DNA of 64,000 nt, from the NCBI GenBank assembly GCA_047495785.1, contig JBLDXI010000002.1, forward strand, positions 2,604,001 through 2,668,000, in the 5' to 3' direction. This document shows positions 1-10,584 of this stretch, piece by piece. The position numbers were made by a program, and so were the translations under genes. A model generated the notes under the pieces. That model worked only from the letters and a program-made list of their open reading frames with translations. It had not been told where the DNA came from and searched no databases. Source of the stretch: Lepidodermella squamata. Its lineage: Eukaryota > Gastrotricha. Every line of letters starts with the position of its first letter. Within the stretch, counting starts at the first letter, position 1.

Positions 1-53
1 GCCTTAAAAAAACGCGCTTTTTTATTTCACTCATTAATTTGTCCAGAAATTAC

Positions 54-1042
54 CGTGTTCTTTCTGGCGATGAATCATCATCAATCGGCATCATGCCTGA
101 GCCCAAGTCCGGAAACGGAGGTACGGCAAACGCCTGGTTCGTTGCATTTTCACGCGACGGGTTCCAATCGTCGGAAATCGACATGAGCAAGTCGTCCTTC
201 AAGTTGTTGAACATGGCCGATAGCGGCGAGTCAGCGCAACTCCGCGTGACAGCTACTGGCGATCGGTTGTAGCCGAGCGCGAACATTGTCGCTGAAACCG
301 GAACGTCGAGAAAACCTACAGCATTACGAGAGAAAATCAATTTCCTGTTTCATCGTGCTCATTGAAGCGTGTATTTCAGGGTTTTTTGACATTTTGCGAT
401 GGACAAAAAGAGGGACAGCCTTAATAAATTAGCGCTCACCTAAAATGAAGGAGATCATCCAAATGCTGACGACGGCTAGTTTAGCGAATCGTTTCTTTGA
501 AAGCTGTTAAATAGCAATCGATTAAAGATTGCAGAACGCAATATTGATTTCAACTCACATATTGATATTTGAGAGGGTAAATCTGAAAAATTTAAAGGAA
601 AATAATTAATTAAGATTAGCCTCGAAAATAAAGCCATTATATAGGGACAATCATAAAATAACCAGGAAAACCGGACCAAACATACCAAGCCAATAACGTG
701 ATCGACAGACATTCCGCAAAGATTGAGGAGGTTCGCGAAAAAGCCGACAAGCTGTAAACTGCGCAAAATCTGGGTGACACAAACGCCCACAGCCTCGTCA
801 TTCGCGAAAACCGGTGAAATCTGAAGGACGAATTGCAGAAGATTGATGCCGCAAATGTAAAGATCCGAAATTGTGAGTGATATCAAAAATCGCCGGTAGC
901 CTTTCAGGATGAAGTTCGATTTCATGATACCATCGAGCACAACCAGGTTACTAGCGACTGCCAGTAAGGAAATGACGTAATCGAAGAGAACAAAGACACC
1001 CTTCGGGCCTTCGAAGACTTTGTCCAAAACGCTACTCTCCAT
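54..1042 (-). CDS. Rhodopsin-like 7TM receptor, 5' part (TM1 to second extracellular loop)
   Basis: Likely a G-protein-coupled receptor in the plasma membrane; ligand unknown. I join four exons on the minus strand: 686-1042 (ATG at 1042), 559-582, 440-503 and 54-315, all phase-consistent; the last donor is GT at 52-53 and the gene continues beyond the left edge. Exon 1 encodes a short N-terminus, TM1 (LLAVASNLVVLDGI), TM2 (ISLTISDLYICGINLL) and TM3 ending GMSVDHVIGL. The 24-nt exon 2 gives IYPLKYQY, the usual second-loop pattern after TM3. Exon 3 gives TM4 (AVVSIWMISFIL). Exon 4 is the second extracellular loop with a Cys. The DRY position reads D-H-V. TM5-TM7 are outside the window. The 7TM class is fairly sure from TM spacing and the YPLKY motif; the subfamily is not assigned. 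Confidence 0.72.
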
Positions 1043-2247
1043 GTTCCGAAGTAGCAAGCGAAATTTGAGAGATTAACCCATGATTCAAAAATAGCTGATC
1101 TAAGAAAATTATAAAGCTAAATATAGCGATGAGTTTGAAGATGAGACGGCTAATTTTAGCGTGGGGAGGAAGCAAAGGTTCAACCCGTCGGCATATCAAA
1201 TTCGATTATAGCGGAATCCCATACGAAAATATGCAAAGGTGTTTGTGAGAAATGAATGAAAAAAGAAAATATTCTCTATGCAATTAATGTCAACTCCGCA
1301 TCTTCTGCGACTTGCGACCTTGTAATTGCCACAGCCCGTAGCCGTTAAGTCTATGGATTTATTTGAACGAAATAATGTGGTGATTTCCACTCTTGTCAAA
1401 AGCTAAAAGGTAAATGTGCTATAGTGCGCGATGGAAAAAAATGCTCTTTTGCGGAAGAGAGTGCGCGATTAATCGAAAATATTATTCCCTTACACATTAT
1501 TTTGTGTGTTTTTTAATGCATGGTATACTGCTGCGCTTATATAAACGGCTTTTCTACGAGCTGAATATGATTTGCATTGAAAATCAATTTACGCTCTATT
1601 TGCAAAGCACAAGGAACACGACTTTTCTCGAAAAAATATGTTGTTCTCGGAAGGAAAACAAACACCTGTTTCTTCGATAATTGAAAGACAAAAGAAATTT
1701 TGTAAATTCGCTAGTTCAAAGTTCAAAGTTTTAATTCAGTTACTTTTTAGGGAACGTCTGAAATATCAGCACGGATTATTTCGGGGACATGCTGTCTATC
1801 AGAAAACGTATATCTTTCCATTGCCGTAGGGTTATTTGTTTTGATGATCGAATCAGATGAAAAAATTAACGAGACTGCTGGCTTTATTTTTCATTCACCG
1901 TATATTATATGATTTTCATTCTGATATATAATCGTCATGGGAAAGGCGATTATCGCGATATTATGGCACTAATTATTTGAGCACAAGAATTTAGATTTCA
2001 AGAAGCCGTGCGTGATTAAATCCTCCGGGCTAGCGAGGATGAAAAAAGAAATAAAAAAAACGATATGACAATGATCGTAAAGCTCCGCCTATAACAAAAC
2101 AAACTGTACGCGGGCGAGCTAGAGATTATGACGGTGTATAAAGCGCTGAAGAAATAGAAAATATATTTAATTGAATTATCAAGTTGTATCATAGAAAAAT
2201 CAAGTCATTTGCTGGAATTGTCTGTAGCGTGGGAAATAATCAATTTA
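1043..2247. other. Intergenic stretch, no gene recognised
   Basis: AT-rich sequence between the 7TM receptor start and the next ORF. Short ORFs near 1414-1829 have no family signature, splice context or start support. I see no RNA gene or repeat here. Confidence 0.5.
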
Positions 2248-2901
2248 TTATTCGCGAATGTTAATCAAGTGAAGCTTCTCGCCGATAGCTGGTTCAGAAT
2301 GGCGGATTTTGCGCTGTTGCTTGCCTTCTGACTTGCCGGACGAAAACATCGAAAAAATCGAGTGACTTCGATGATGCTCATCGTCGCCCGGGAAAAGTCG
2401 TTTAAAGGCAGTTGAAACGCGTTGGCACAAAATCTTGGCCGAATTAGACAGGCTTCGCTTTCTGTGGCCAACGTCGCTATCGCACCGCGACAAGTCATTG
2501 TACGCGCGATTCATCGGCAACTCGACCGATGACTTGCTATGCATTAATTTCGCCCGGCGCTGTTTAGTAACGCTAGAATTTCGAGGCACCAAAAGCGCAT
2601 GATCTTCCTCGAATTGTTGGCGCGAGATCGTAACTGGAGTGGGTAGAATCAAGGAATATCGACGATCGCGACTGCACCCGGACGCACTGGCCAGCATGAA
2701 TGGCATCATATTTCTATATAACACGCCTATTATAGATCGAGAGAAAAAAGTGTTTCTGCAATAAATCAGGCCGAAAATGAAACGGTTGAATGATTGATGC
2801 AAAACAGGTGCGTAAACAGCGTGGAGTATTACTTTTTGCCAAAGATCCTCTGTTTTGGACATAGCTATTTTTTCTATCGCCGACGAAAGTTGGCTACGCA
2901 T
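2248..2901 (-). CDS. Unrecognised ORF, basic Ser-rich C-terminus; possibly the 3' exon of a membrane protein
   Basis: An open frame of about 217 codons ending at 2248. I do not recognise the family. The first third contains hydrophobic stretches (for example FNRFIFGLIYC), then YRNMMPFMLAS; the remainder is hydrophilic, rich in Ser, Arg and Lys (RKRSLSNSAKIL, SMFSSGKSEGKQQRKIRHS). One reading is the end of a 7TM receptor, with a degenerate TM7 followed by a cytoplasmic tail, since the neighbouring gene downstream on the same strand is a 7TM receptor. An acceptor at about 2735 (CTATAATAG) would make the last exon about 2248-2734. No upstream exons were identified between here and the Kunitz gene at 3291. 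Coding status is uncertain. Confidence 0.35.
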   Translation of the reverse strand: MRSQLSSAIEKIAMSKTEDLWQKVILHAVYAPVLHQSFNRFIFGLIYCRNTFFSRSIIGVLYRNMMPFMLASASGCSRDRRYSLILPTPVTISRQQFEEDHALLVPRNSSVTKQRRAKLMHSKSSVELPMNRAYNDLSRCDSDVGHRKRSLSNSAKILCQRVSTAFKRLFPGDDEHHRSHSIFSMFSSGKSEGKQQRKIRHSEPAIGEKLHLINIRE

Positions 2902-3290
2902 GCCCTACAGCTGGTGGGCGGCTTGTTTTTACCTTGAGATGTTATTTATTTTCCATTGCGTTTCTGCGCCTGATCCTTTTTGCTGCGGATTACGAACGGG
3001 AATTAGGTTTTCGGCGAATCGAAACGTGCGCGAGCAAATCCGGCCGCACCGGGCCGTGATTGAGTTGTCTGTATAGTATCATATATTTAAGTGATCGTGC
3101 TTTGTAAGCTCCTGTGACATAAATAAACTAAGATCGCCTGTTTTTAGACAAAAATCGAAACAAAAACACCAAACTAATTAGTTTCCTTTCATCCCTAACC
3201 TTTTATTGTTTTGCCGAAAAATCAAAATTAAAATCGACCTGTTTGATGCGGACTAACATTGCGTAGTCGAAATAGGCAGATAAAATTAGG

Positions 3291-4677
3291 TTAAAATTGT
3301 GAATGGATTTCCATACAAGTTTTCGAACAGTCGGCAAAGCTGCTAAATCTGTTTGCGTTGGCGCCGCAAAGGCCGCTGGGAAGCCTGACACAGTTGCCTT
3401 GACGAACGTCATATGAGTAGATTGCGTCACATTTTCCGTGTTTCTCAACCGTGCCGGTTTCAACCGGCAACAAACACACCTTGCCGTCGTAGTTCATCGT
3501 CTCGCTGATCTGAAAGACAGAATAACATATTATGATTGTAAAAGCAGAGCGTAAAACATCGATTTCAACCTTCTTCACGATTCTTTCGTCCCGGATTCCG
3601 AGTTACAAAGAATAATTATAAAATCTCACTACAGCGTGTCCCGTAAGTAACGCAAAAAATACATGGAAAAGGGTTCAGAAACTCTAAAATGAGACGAAGT
3701 CACATCTCATGACCAGAAAATTTTAGAAAATTAAAAAAAATCACGAAAATAGTAATAAAGTATGTCACTTGTTAATGGGATTAAACAATTCCGGAAAAAA
3801 TTGGTCCTATAACGGGTAAAATACCGAAAATTACCGAACCAGTTACCATCGGGGTTTTCCGGGTTTTCTCTGGTAAATTTCTAATTTCGTCGGTTTAATC
3901 ACGGATAAAAGATGGAATATTCTCTCGGAAGGTTTAATTTTAAAGAATTAATTAAATTTCCCACAAAACACCCGAAACTGAAAAATAGTTGCGTAACTTT
4001 TGGGATACGCTGCGGTGTTATATAAAATATTGTTCAAGGCGAAAAATGCGCAAAAATATGCGGTGATAAAATTAAAAATATATATAGCAATTCCAGCTTA
4101 ATTTTTATTTTCGCCAACAAATTTAGTCTCGAATCTTGAAATTGATGATTAGTCATTTAAAAAAGTATTCAATATCGGCATTGATCTCAAATTTACATAC
4201 CGTGCATGTCGATTTGCATATTTCCGGGGTTTCGAACGAGTTCTCGTTACCGCCGCAGCCGCCGTAGTCGAATTCGATGCAGGCGTGTTGTTTTGCGTCA
4301 TAACCGTACCGCTTCTTATTCGCCGCCTGGCCTTGATAACACCGCCCGTTGTCGATAGCCAAATTGCACGGGTAGATCTCACGTTCGAGGGCCGCTGCAA
4401 GACTTGCGTCATCTTGCGCTTCGGCTACAACTTCCGGCCGGCACGTCGTCACGCATGATTTGAGGTCTTTGAAGTGATTGCGGGCATCGTAGGAAACACA
4501 CGTTCCGTAAGTGAAAGGCTGGCATCGCCCGGTTAGGCGGTTGTAGGCGTATCGGGTTACTGAAGCTCGACACAGCCCCGTAATAACAGGCTCGTTGCAT
4601 ATAGAATTCGACGATGGAACAATTTCGCAATTTACGGCAAAAATCAGCCAAGCGGAAGTAAGGATTTTTAGGTGCAT
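3291..4677 (-). CDS. Secreted protein with three Kunitz (BPTI) domains
   Basis: Predicted extracellular serine-protease inhibitor. Two exons, 4201-4677 and 3291-3509, join in phase 0 (696 nt, 231 aa). ATG at 4677 begins a signal peptide (MHLKILTSAWLIFAVNC). Domains 1 and 2 are in exon 1 and domain 3 in exon 2. Each shows the six-Cys Kunitz pattern; domain 2 is the most typical (FDYGGCGGNENSFET). The residue after the second Cys, normally P1, is Arg in domain 1 (GLCRAS), Tyr in domain 2 (GRCYQG) and Asp in domain 3 (GKCDAI), so domains 2 and 3 are probably not trypsin inhibitors. The intron of about 690 bp carries a MITE. A second three-Kunitz gene lies at 46987. Family call firm; targets unknown. 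Confidence 0.85.
3632..4012. mobile_element. MITE with about 24-bp terminal inverted repeats in the Kunitz gene intron
   Basis: The left end reads CAGCGTGTCCCGTAAGTAAC (continuing GCAA). The right end, read in reverse complement, begins CAGCGTATCCCAAAAGTTAC (continuing GCAA), so the two ends match over about 24 bp with a few mismatches. The 381-bp interior has no ORF and is AT-rich. It lies entirely inside the intron between the exons ending at 4201 and starting at 3509. A GTGTCCC-type end is reminiscent of mariner-like elements, but I see no clear TA target duplication, so the superfamily is open. Confidence 0.65.
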
Positions 4678-4913
4678 TTTTAAATTGAATACTGACTTTT
4701 GTCTACTTTTCCACAATTTGTCTGCTGCAATAACAAGTCGTGTGCCAATTTTCAGTACGCATAATCTGCGCAACAGCAGGTATTACAGCTAGAGTAAACA
4801 GACTTTGCTCGAAGATACCGGCTAATAGGATATCCGCAAATCCATCGCCTCACGTGGCCGCGGCAATTAAAGGCCATAGCCTCAACGTCAGATCTATTAT
4901 TTTTCGATAAAAA

Positions 4914-5322
4914 ATGTTGTTGAAAACTTTAATAGCTATCTTGCTGTCTGTGACATATGGTATGTGTCCAAGCCACCAAATTGTTTCATATTATTTATAT
5001 TTTATTACCATTTATAGCAGGTGTGGATGCGAATAACAGGGTTCGAGTGATTGCAGCGCCCGAGTGTCCCGTTAAAGAACACCAAGAATACGCGATTAAA
5101 ATGACCTGGGCGGCGATAAATCGCTGGGACGCGAATGCCGCTAAAATTGCGCGCAACGTATCGGAATCGATGAACTCGCGCTTCGGCAACTACTGGGGCG
5201 TCATGGCCTTCACGCAGCCGGTGGCTGAGCATGTCGGCGCCTATTTCTGGTACAAGGGCTCGAACTGGATGCGACTCACCGACGATGTGTACACGGTCGA
5301 TATTTGGCAAAACATTTGCTAG
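4914..5322 (+). CDS. Secreted dynein-light-chain-like protein, paralogue A
   Basis: Exons 4914-4959 and 5018-5322 (351 nt, 116 aa) joined across a 58-bp intron; an acceptor 3 nt later is also in frame. Exon 1 encodes a signal peptide (MLLKTLIAILLSVTY). The body aligns by eye with the LC8/DYNLL light-chain fold: a helical stretch (IKMTWAAINRWDANAAKIA), then SMNSRFGNYWGVMAF in place of the family's aromatic-rich strand, then GAYFWYKGSN and DIWQN. Cytoplasmic light chains have no signal peptide, so this copy should act outside the cell or in the secretory pathway and not as a motor subunit. It heads a tandem series with 5724 and 6328. Family by fold pattern; function unknown. Confidence 0.68.
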
Positions 5323-5723
5323 AAAATAATTTTATTTATATTATTATTGTTATTTACACTACTTACTATATCATACATAAAATAATAAAATACAATATTT
5401 ACTTGGTTTTACTGAAAATTGACTGTACATCAATAATGACAAATGACAAATTGGGCGTGAAAATCCCTACAGTTGCTCAGGTAAAAAAATCAATGGATTT
5501 ATTGATCAGCGCTCGGCATTGTGTTGAATATTCGCGTGTACTTGTATATCGATCGACATTGCGTTAGGTCATAGTAAAAAATCCCGGGCTTTTTTATCAA
5601 TGGTGCCACATATTTTAATGATAATTTTTGTTTTATGACACCACCATTCTTGTTTTTAAGATAAATAATGTGTGTACATGGTTTCATTATTCGCTTATCT
5701 CGCCATAACTAACAACAACAAAT
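5323..5723. other. Spacer between DLC-like paralogues A and B
   Basis: AT-rich 3' flank of paralogue A and upstream region of paralogue B. No gene, repeat or RNA structure that I can support. Confidence 0.5.
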
Positions 5724-6107
5724 ATGCATTTAACTTGGTCGTTATTTCCACTGATTTTGGGCTACGTGTTCGTTATTTGCCAAATTTTCGACGATAATTG
5801 TCTCGTGGAGGCTGCGTTCGAGGCGAAACTCAGCTTCAACTACTCGTGCGCCGACCAGGAAAAATTGGACTTCGCCGTCGATGTTGTGACTAAGGCTTAC
5901 GCGAAGCATGAGTACAATGTCGTCGCGATCAGTAAGGAAGTCAGCGAGGCGTTCAATACGAAATTCGGGCCGTACTGGGGCGTGATAGCCTACATGACAC
6001 GGCATGCGACCAGCATCGGCGCCTACTTTTGGCACAACTCGAGCAATTATTTTCAGCTGAAGGACGACAACCTAACAATCGATATCTGGCAAAATGCGGC
6101 AGCCTAA
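5724..6107 (+). CDS. Secreted dynein-light-chain-like protein, paralogue B
   Basis: Single-exon ORF of 127 codons with a hydrophobic N-terminus (LFPLILGYVFVICQIF) that looks like a signal peptide. The body has the same layout as its neighbours: an N-terminal helix (AVDVVTKAYAKHEYN), AISKEVSEAFNTKFGPYWG, GAYFWHNSSNY and a terminal DIWQN. The helix pattern A-VD--T-A--K with I---V---F--K(F/Y) is the LC8-type light-chain signature. There are two Asn glycosylation sequons (NYS, NSS) near the Cys and aromatic positions, consistent with export. Unlike A and C it shows no intron after the signal peptide, so it may be intron-less or have lost one. An AATAAA lies at about 6163. Role unknown. Confidence 0.68.
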   Translation: MHLTWSLFPLILGYVFVICQIFDDNCLVEAAFEAKLSFNYSCADQEKLDFAVDVVTKAYAKHEYNVVAISKEVSEAFNTKFGPYWGVIAYMTRHATSIGAYFWHNSSNYFQLKDDNLTIDIWQNAAA

Positions 6108-6327
6108 AACAATAACTCTACTGTTTTGACACCTTAAATGTGCCTTGTTGTCCTATAAGTCTCAATAAACATTGACGTCTCTTTTTCAAAACTGGAAATT
6201 ATCCGGACATCTAAATAAAATGCTGTCGCTGGTCATTGTTTGCTTCTGTCTTGTTTTTCCAACTTGAAAAGGATCCGGAGCTAGTTCAAAACGGCCAAAT
6301 TGCTTGTCAAGTAGCATAATTATTGGA

Positions 6328-6910
6328 ATGAAGCGCCTGTTCGCATTTATTTTCCTCACAGGTATTTTGTTATCAAATTTAAAACAGTCCTAAAAAGCCA
6401 GTTCATCTCATATGCCCTCAATGAGTTTTTACTTGATGGAATTATTCATCGGATTATCTATGATATTTCTCAGGTCCAGCGATTGTTATCTGCGCTGATT
6501 CCAATGCCCCCGGATCTGACACTACGTTCAAAACAATAGTGAATCAGAAATCAGAGCCATCAAACGGAGGAGCGTACCTACCAGGCATAGAATCTCAATC
6601 AACATCTCACAGACCCACCGTGGAGACACCTCGCTCTGAAGTAACCGTAATCGGCGGGCATCCTAAGCTTAGTGAGGAAATTAAGGCAGAAGCCATCGAT
6701 ATCGTTACGAACGCTCTGATTCATCAGAAATCAACCTTCGGTATGGCGAAGCAGATTGCTGATATTTTCAACGAGAACCACGGATTTTACTGGGGCGTTT
6801 CTGTTGGCGATCATACGCGCCTTTCGACGTATTTCTGGTACACGGGAAAAGGCTGGATACAGCTCACCAACGGCACTCTTTTGATTGACATTTGGAAGCA
6901 AGGTTGTTGA
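6328..6910 (+). CDS. Secreted dynein-light-chain-like protein, paralogue C
   Basis: Exons 6328-6361 and 6474-6910 join in phase 1 (471 nt, 156 aa). Exon 1 gives a signal peptide (MKRLFAFIFLTGPAIVIC). Compared with A and B it has an extra hydrophilic segment of about 40 residues, rich in Ser, Pro and Gly, between signal and domain. The domain follows the same pattern: IKAEAIDIVTNALIHQ, IADIFNENHGFYWGV, STYFWYTGKGW, LLIDIWKQGC. The 3' end and downstream flank of this gene were duplicated together with the adjacent receptor gene; a remnant lies at 10585-10678. Family by pattern; function unknown. Confidence 0.66.
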
Positions 6911-7018
6911 ATACAGAATTTAAATGTTTGCGAATATTTAATTCATTTATGCTAATTGATTAGTTCAGGTGCTAGTTTCATTAGTACTAACAATAAAAAC
7001 GTAATATAGGTAGTTACT

Positions 7019-9834
7019 ATGAACATGCTTTTGATACTCTGTTTCGTTTTTGGTCTAACAGTTGGGCAGGAGTCATCGCAGATCATCCGGGAGGCAAAAG
7101 CTTGCAATGATAGCCGGGAAATCTTGAGCTATTTGATGCAAATCGAGCTGGCTTTGGATGGCCAAAATGATACTCAACTGTCGTTGGGCAATAGTTCGAG
7201 AATCACCGATAACAGGTTCCTGTCACCTGTTTATACCCGCCCTAGCAAGTCGGCTCAGGCCCATGCGGAGCACTACCATGCTTTGCCAAATGGTAACCAC
7301 CCTCACGAAACCGGGGGTTGGACTTTTTCATTCTGGTTTAAAGTCGAAAAACCACCGACCTTAGTCACTCTAGCCGAACTATTAGCTCTCCATGCACCGT
7401 TGGAGATGATGAAGTTAGGCAATTGGGACGTTTATCTGTACTTATTAGAGAGAAAGCTGGTTGTTGGCCGCACTCTTTATAAAATGTATGTAGAAATCGG
7501 CAAATGGAATTTTCTAGCAGTCAGCGTAGATAAAGGGCACGCCGGAAAATTGTTCGCATATCAAAGTGACAGCACGGGGACGCTTCATTTGAATGTATTT
7601 GAAGATGGCCTATGGCTCAAAAAACTTCCCTCGATCGAGTGGGTTAACAATTCGATCAACGTAACTTGCATTTCCATGTTCGACAAAGCTTTGACAAGCT
7701 TCGAAATCGCGATGGTTCTTGCCATGTGCGACCATCAGCAAGCGTTCCGCTGCCCAGGATTCTCAATAGCTAATGTTAGCGTGAATGATCTACGCTCCGG
7801 ATTCATACCTAGGAACCGGTATAACGAAGAATTCTGTCCTTGTCGGGTCGATCGAGGTCTTGATTGGTACCAGGCTAGAAATAGTGACTGCAAGCCGATC
7901 ATCTCATACTCATACTCATACTCTTTATTTATGCAAGTTGCCTTTCGACATTTAGCATTTGGTATCAGACATCATCACAAGGCTTATGAGTCAACTATTC
8001 CCATGGTTGATGGTCGAACCTTGGTCCCCAGGCTTTGCGTACTGAGTAGCCATATCTTGATTGCCGGTGAATGGCGTCCTACACCGGGAGGGAGGAAACC
8101 GCGGTCTCGGGTGGATTTTGCTTGGCAGTGTTACCAGCAGGTACGCACTCGAGGATTGTGCCCTTGGCTCCGTAGTCGGCGACACGTCTTCCTGTCAGCT
8201 TGATTTACGGTCCCAGAAACGCCGCATTCAATGCGTAGAAGAATGATTGGTGTTGCGGTTCTGGGGATTGAACCCGTGCCTCTTCGCCGCCAGTGAGGTG
8301 CTTGGACCGCTCGACCACTTGCTCCCCCTGATCTCACCCCCTGGACCTTACGGGCTCAATGCTACTTCATTTGGCCAATGTTTTCTCGAAGTGGCAAGTC
8401 ATTTTGAAATGGTCGGCAAATTGTTCTCCCCGGAAATCGCAGGGACGATAATCACGGATAAGACTCAGTCTTTTACCTACACACTGTTTTATTACTTTTC
8501 TGAAGAAAAAACACAGAGTTTTGTCACTGAAATATAAAAAGAAACGTGAGACTTCATTGGACAACATCGGGAAAACGCGGAAACTTCACTTCATTCAAGT
8601 AAAGCGCGATAAGATGACGCTCAGTAAGCAGCATCGTCAGTCTTACAGAACCTTTGCTATAATTGACGCACCAGAGCCTGGGAAATGGAATTTCATTGCA
8701 ATGACGTATGGGTGGCCGACGGATACATTGAAGTATTATAAGGGAATCGAACCCAACTTCGACCCAGTGTTGATCTACTCTGGCAAAATAGGCTCCCCAG
8801 TATGGGGGGAATGGACAGGCAATTCAAGTATCCCATGGAATCCATTTGATGGCTTACTAACAGCTTATTCCTGTGTTTCAAAATACGGCACAAACCTGGC
8901 ACTTCAGGATATAAAAGTGATAATCGATGAATGCCGACGCATGTTGGTTCCAAGCACGTTGGTGACCGTCAATCGAACTGATGATGTAACACTAAATCCG
9001 TTGCCCAGAGATTGTCAGGTATTGGTTATGCGAACTAATTATATATGTAAAAATATGCAAGCTTGCAATTTTTAGGATTCTGCAGATTCGAGTATAAAAT
9101 TCGAGGAGAGTTTGTTCGCACTGTACGGCCATTTCACTTTTCTCGAGGCCAACGAAGCATGTAAACAATACGGTGGACACCTTGCCTTGTCAATCGATAA
9201 AAAAAATGCTGGTGATTTGAGAGACTCTCTGTTAATCGATTCAAGTAAGTAAAAATGACATTTTCTTCATTTTTTTACGGTGTGTGGATTTTCGTAAGAG
9301 TTTTATTGGGTCGGTGGCTATGAGGATAACCAGGGCGAAGTCCGTTGGTTGGACGGTACCTGTACCAAACCGGTCACCTGGCGTAAGCCCCTTCAGCCCC
9401 GTCCTGATCTTCCTTGTATCGCTATAAATGCTGGCAAACTATACGAAGCAAGTTGCCGAAAAGATACATTGAACGCTTTGTGCCAAAGACGTCTTATCAG
9501 AAACAACCTCATGGAAAATTTTGCAAACTACAAATTTTATCAAGCGGAGGATCTCGGGAATCTAACAGAAAAAGAAGGGAGAACTATTTGCGAAGAGCAA
9601 GGGGCTCGACTAGCGGCATTCAGCTACATCGAATCTCAATCCTTTGTCGCATTTAATCTTTCATCGATATTCAACTTATCGCAGACTGATGGAGACTTCA
9701 AGTGCTTGTTCCACAAGTCCCTTCGACAGTTTCCGCCAGACGATCCAGACTGCTCAACTCAGCGAATGGTCTCAAATGTTATATTACGAATTTCGGATGA
9801 GTTGACCGGGGACGAGTTGTCCGAAAATTAAAAT
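7019..9834 (+). pseudogene. Broken, truncated copy of a LamG/C-type-lectin receptor (copy 1)
   Basis: Closely related paralogue of the receptor at 10794. It starts with an intact signal peptide (MLLILCFVFGLTVGQ from 7025) in frame with the first ConA/LamG-like domain. A SINE at 7907-8330 interrupts the link between the two LamG-like domains. A frameshift near 8510 shifts the second domain relative to copy 2. The lectin-like exons follow (acceptor TTTTTTAG-type before 9076, donor at 9244, next exon from 9299). At about 9777 similarity to copy 2 stops; the frame reads into a small-repeat element and ends at 9831 with a tail ISDELTGDELSEN. The membrane segment and kinase are absent. Before the SINE it could have been a soluble form of the receptor; as it stands it is most likely a pseudogene. 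Confidence 0.75.
7907..8330 (-). mobile_element. tRNA-derived SINE, about 424 bp
   Basis: Identified by comparing copy 1 with the uninterrupted copy 2 (join at about 11672). Read on the minus strand it starts with a tRNA-like head: a Pol III A box (TGGTCGAGCGGT, 8306-8317) and B box (GGTTCAATCC, 8265-8274) at normal spacing. A unique body of about 330 bp follows, then an ATAAATAAAG stretch and a tail of GAGTAT repeats. The flanks share ATCTCA (7901-7906 and 8331-8336), a plausible target duplication. No ORF of its own; it would be mobilised by a LINE partner. Family not recognised. Confidence 0.8.
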
Positions 9835-10030
9835 AAATAAAAAATACTTAATTATTTAATTTTAGTGACGACTCATCCGCGACAACTCGGCCGGGCCGGA
9901 CCAGTTGTCACCAGATGAGTTGTCACTATAAATAATTACTTAAATATTTATTTAATTTCGGATGAGTTGTCGCTGGACGAGTTGTCGCGGATGAGTTGTC
10001 GCGGACGAGTTGACCGCGGATGAGTTGACG
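9790..10030. repeat. Cluster of GATGAGTTGTC-type short repeats
   Basis: About eight variants of a core GGA(T/C)GAGTTG(T/A)C occur in 240 bp, most direct and two inverted (GACGACTCATCC, GACAACTCGG), separated by AT-rich spacers. The first pair forms an imperfect palindrome (TTCGGAT...GTCCGAA). The cluster sits exactly where homology between receptor copies 1 and 2 ends and supplies the last codons of copy 1. It may be a terminal or subterminal region of an unrecognised transposable element. Confidence 0.6.
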
Positions 10031-10584
10031 CCCCACGTTTTTCCGAGCTCGAAAAATTATTTTTTGCTAGAATATTTCTGAACAAAGCAACGCTGTGAGA
10101 GATTTCAAAGTCCAATATGCACAGCCGGAAAAAATCGGAAAATCGAAATTAATGATCTGCCGGGCAAATTATATATCGCCGGATAGAGAAAATTCTCAAT
10201 ATGGATAAACTAATTTTTTCAGATTTTTCAAAATATTTCCGAAAGAGCCAACCGTGGCAGAAGAATGGCAATTCTGCCCAAAATCACCAAATATAGCACT
10301 TTTTGGCGAATTTTAGTAAATTATTCATGGGGGAACACTAGGTGTGCCTGGTATTATTAGATAGAGGGCCACTTCTAGTATTTATGAGCGGAAAATCATA
10401 ATTTTCGAAAGGGGTACCTGCGGCTTTTTTAATTTTTGAAAATAATTAAAATTATAATGGGCGGATACGGCGTTGGGTGGCATAAAAAGTGGTCGCGTGC
10501 CGCACTCTTTGCAATAACAGCTCGAATAAATTCACTATGGAAAGATCGTTAGTGTCCTATCTGTTACAGTGTTGTCTATGCGAT
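10031..10584. other. Spacer between the repeat cluster and the duplicated segment
   Basis: AT-rich sequence with no ORF, RNA or repeat that I recognise. It separates the two halves of the tandem duplication. Confidence 0.4.

Noticed and set aside
1414-1829. Two overlapping plus-strand ORFs
   Set aside because: Low-complexity AT-rich translations with no motif or splice context.
8257-8329. tRNA gene on the minus strand
   Set aside because: A and B boxes are present but it is the head of the SINE: stem pairing is poor and it is flanked by SINE body and target duplication.
9790-10030. CRISPR-like array
   Set aside because: Repeats are short, variable, partly inverted and unevenly spaced in a eukaryotic genome; no spacers of constant length.
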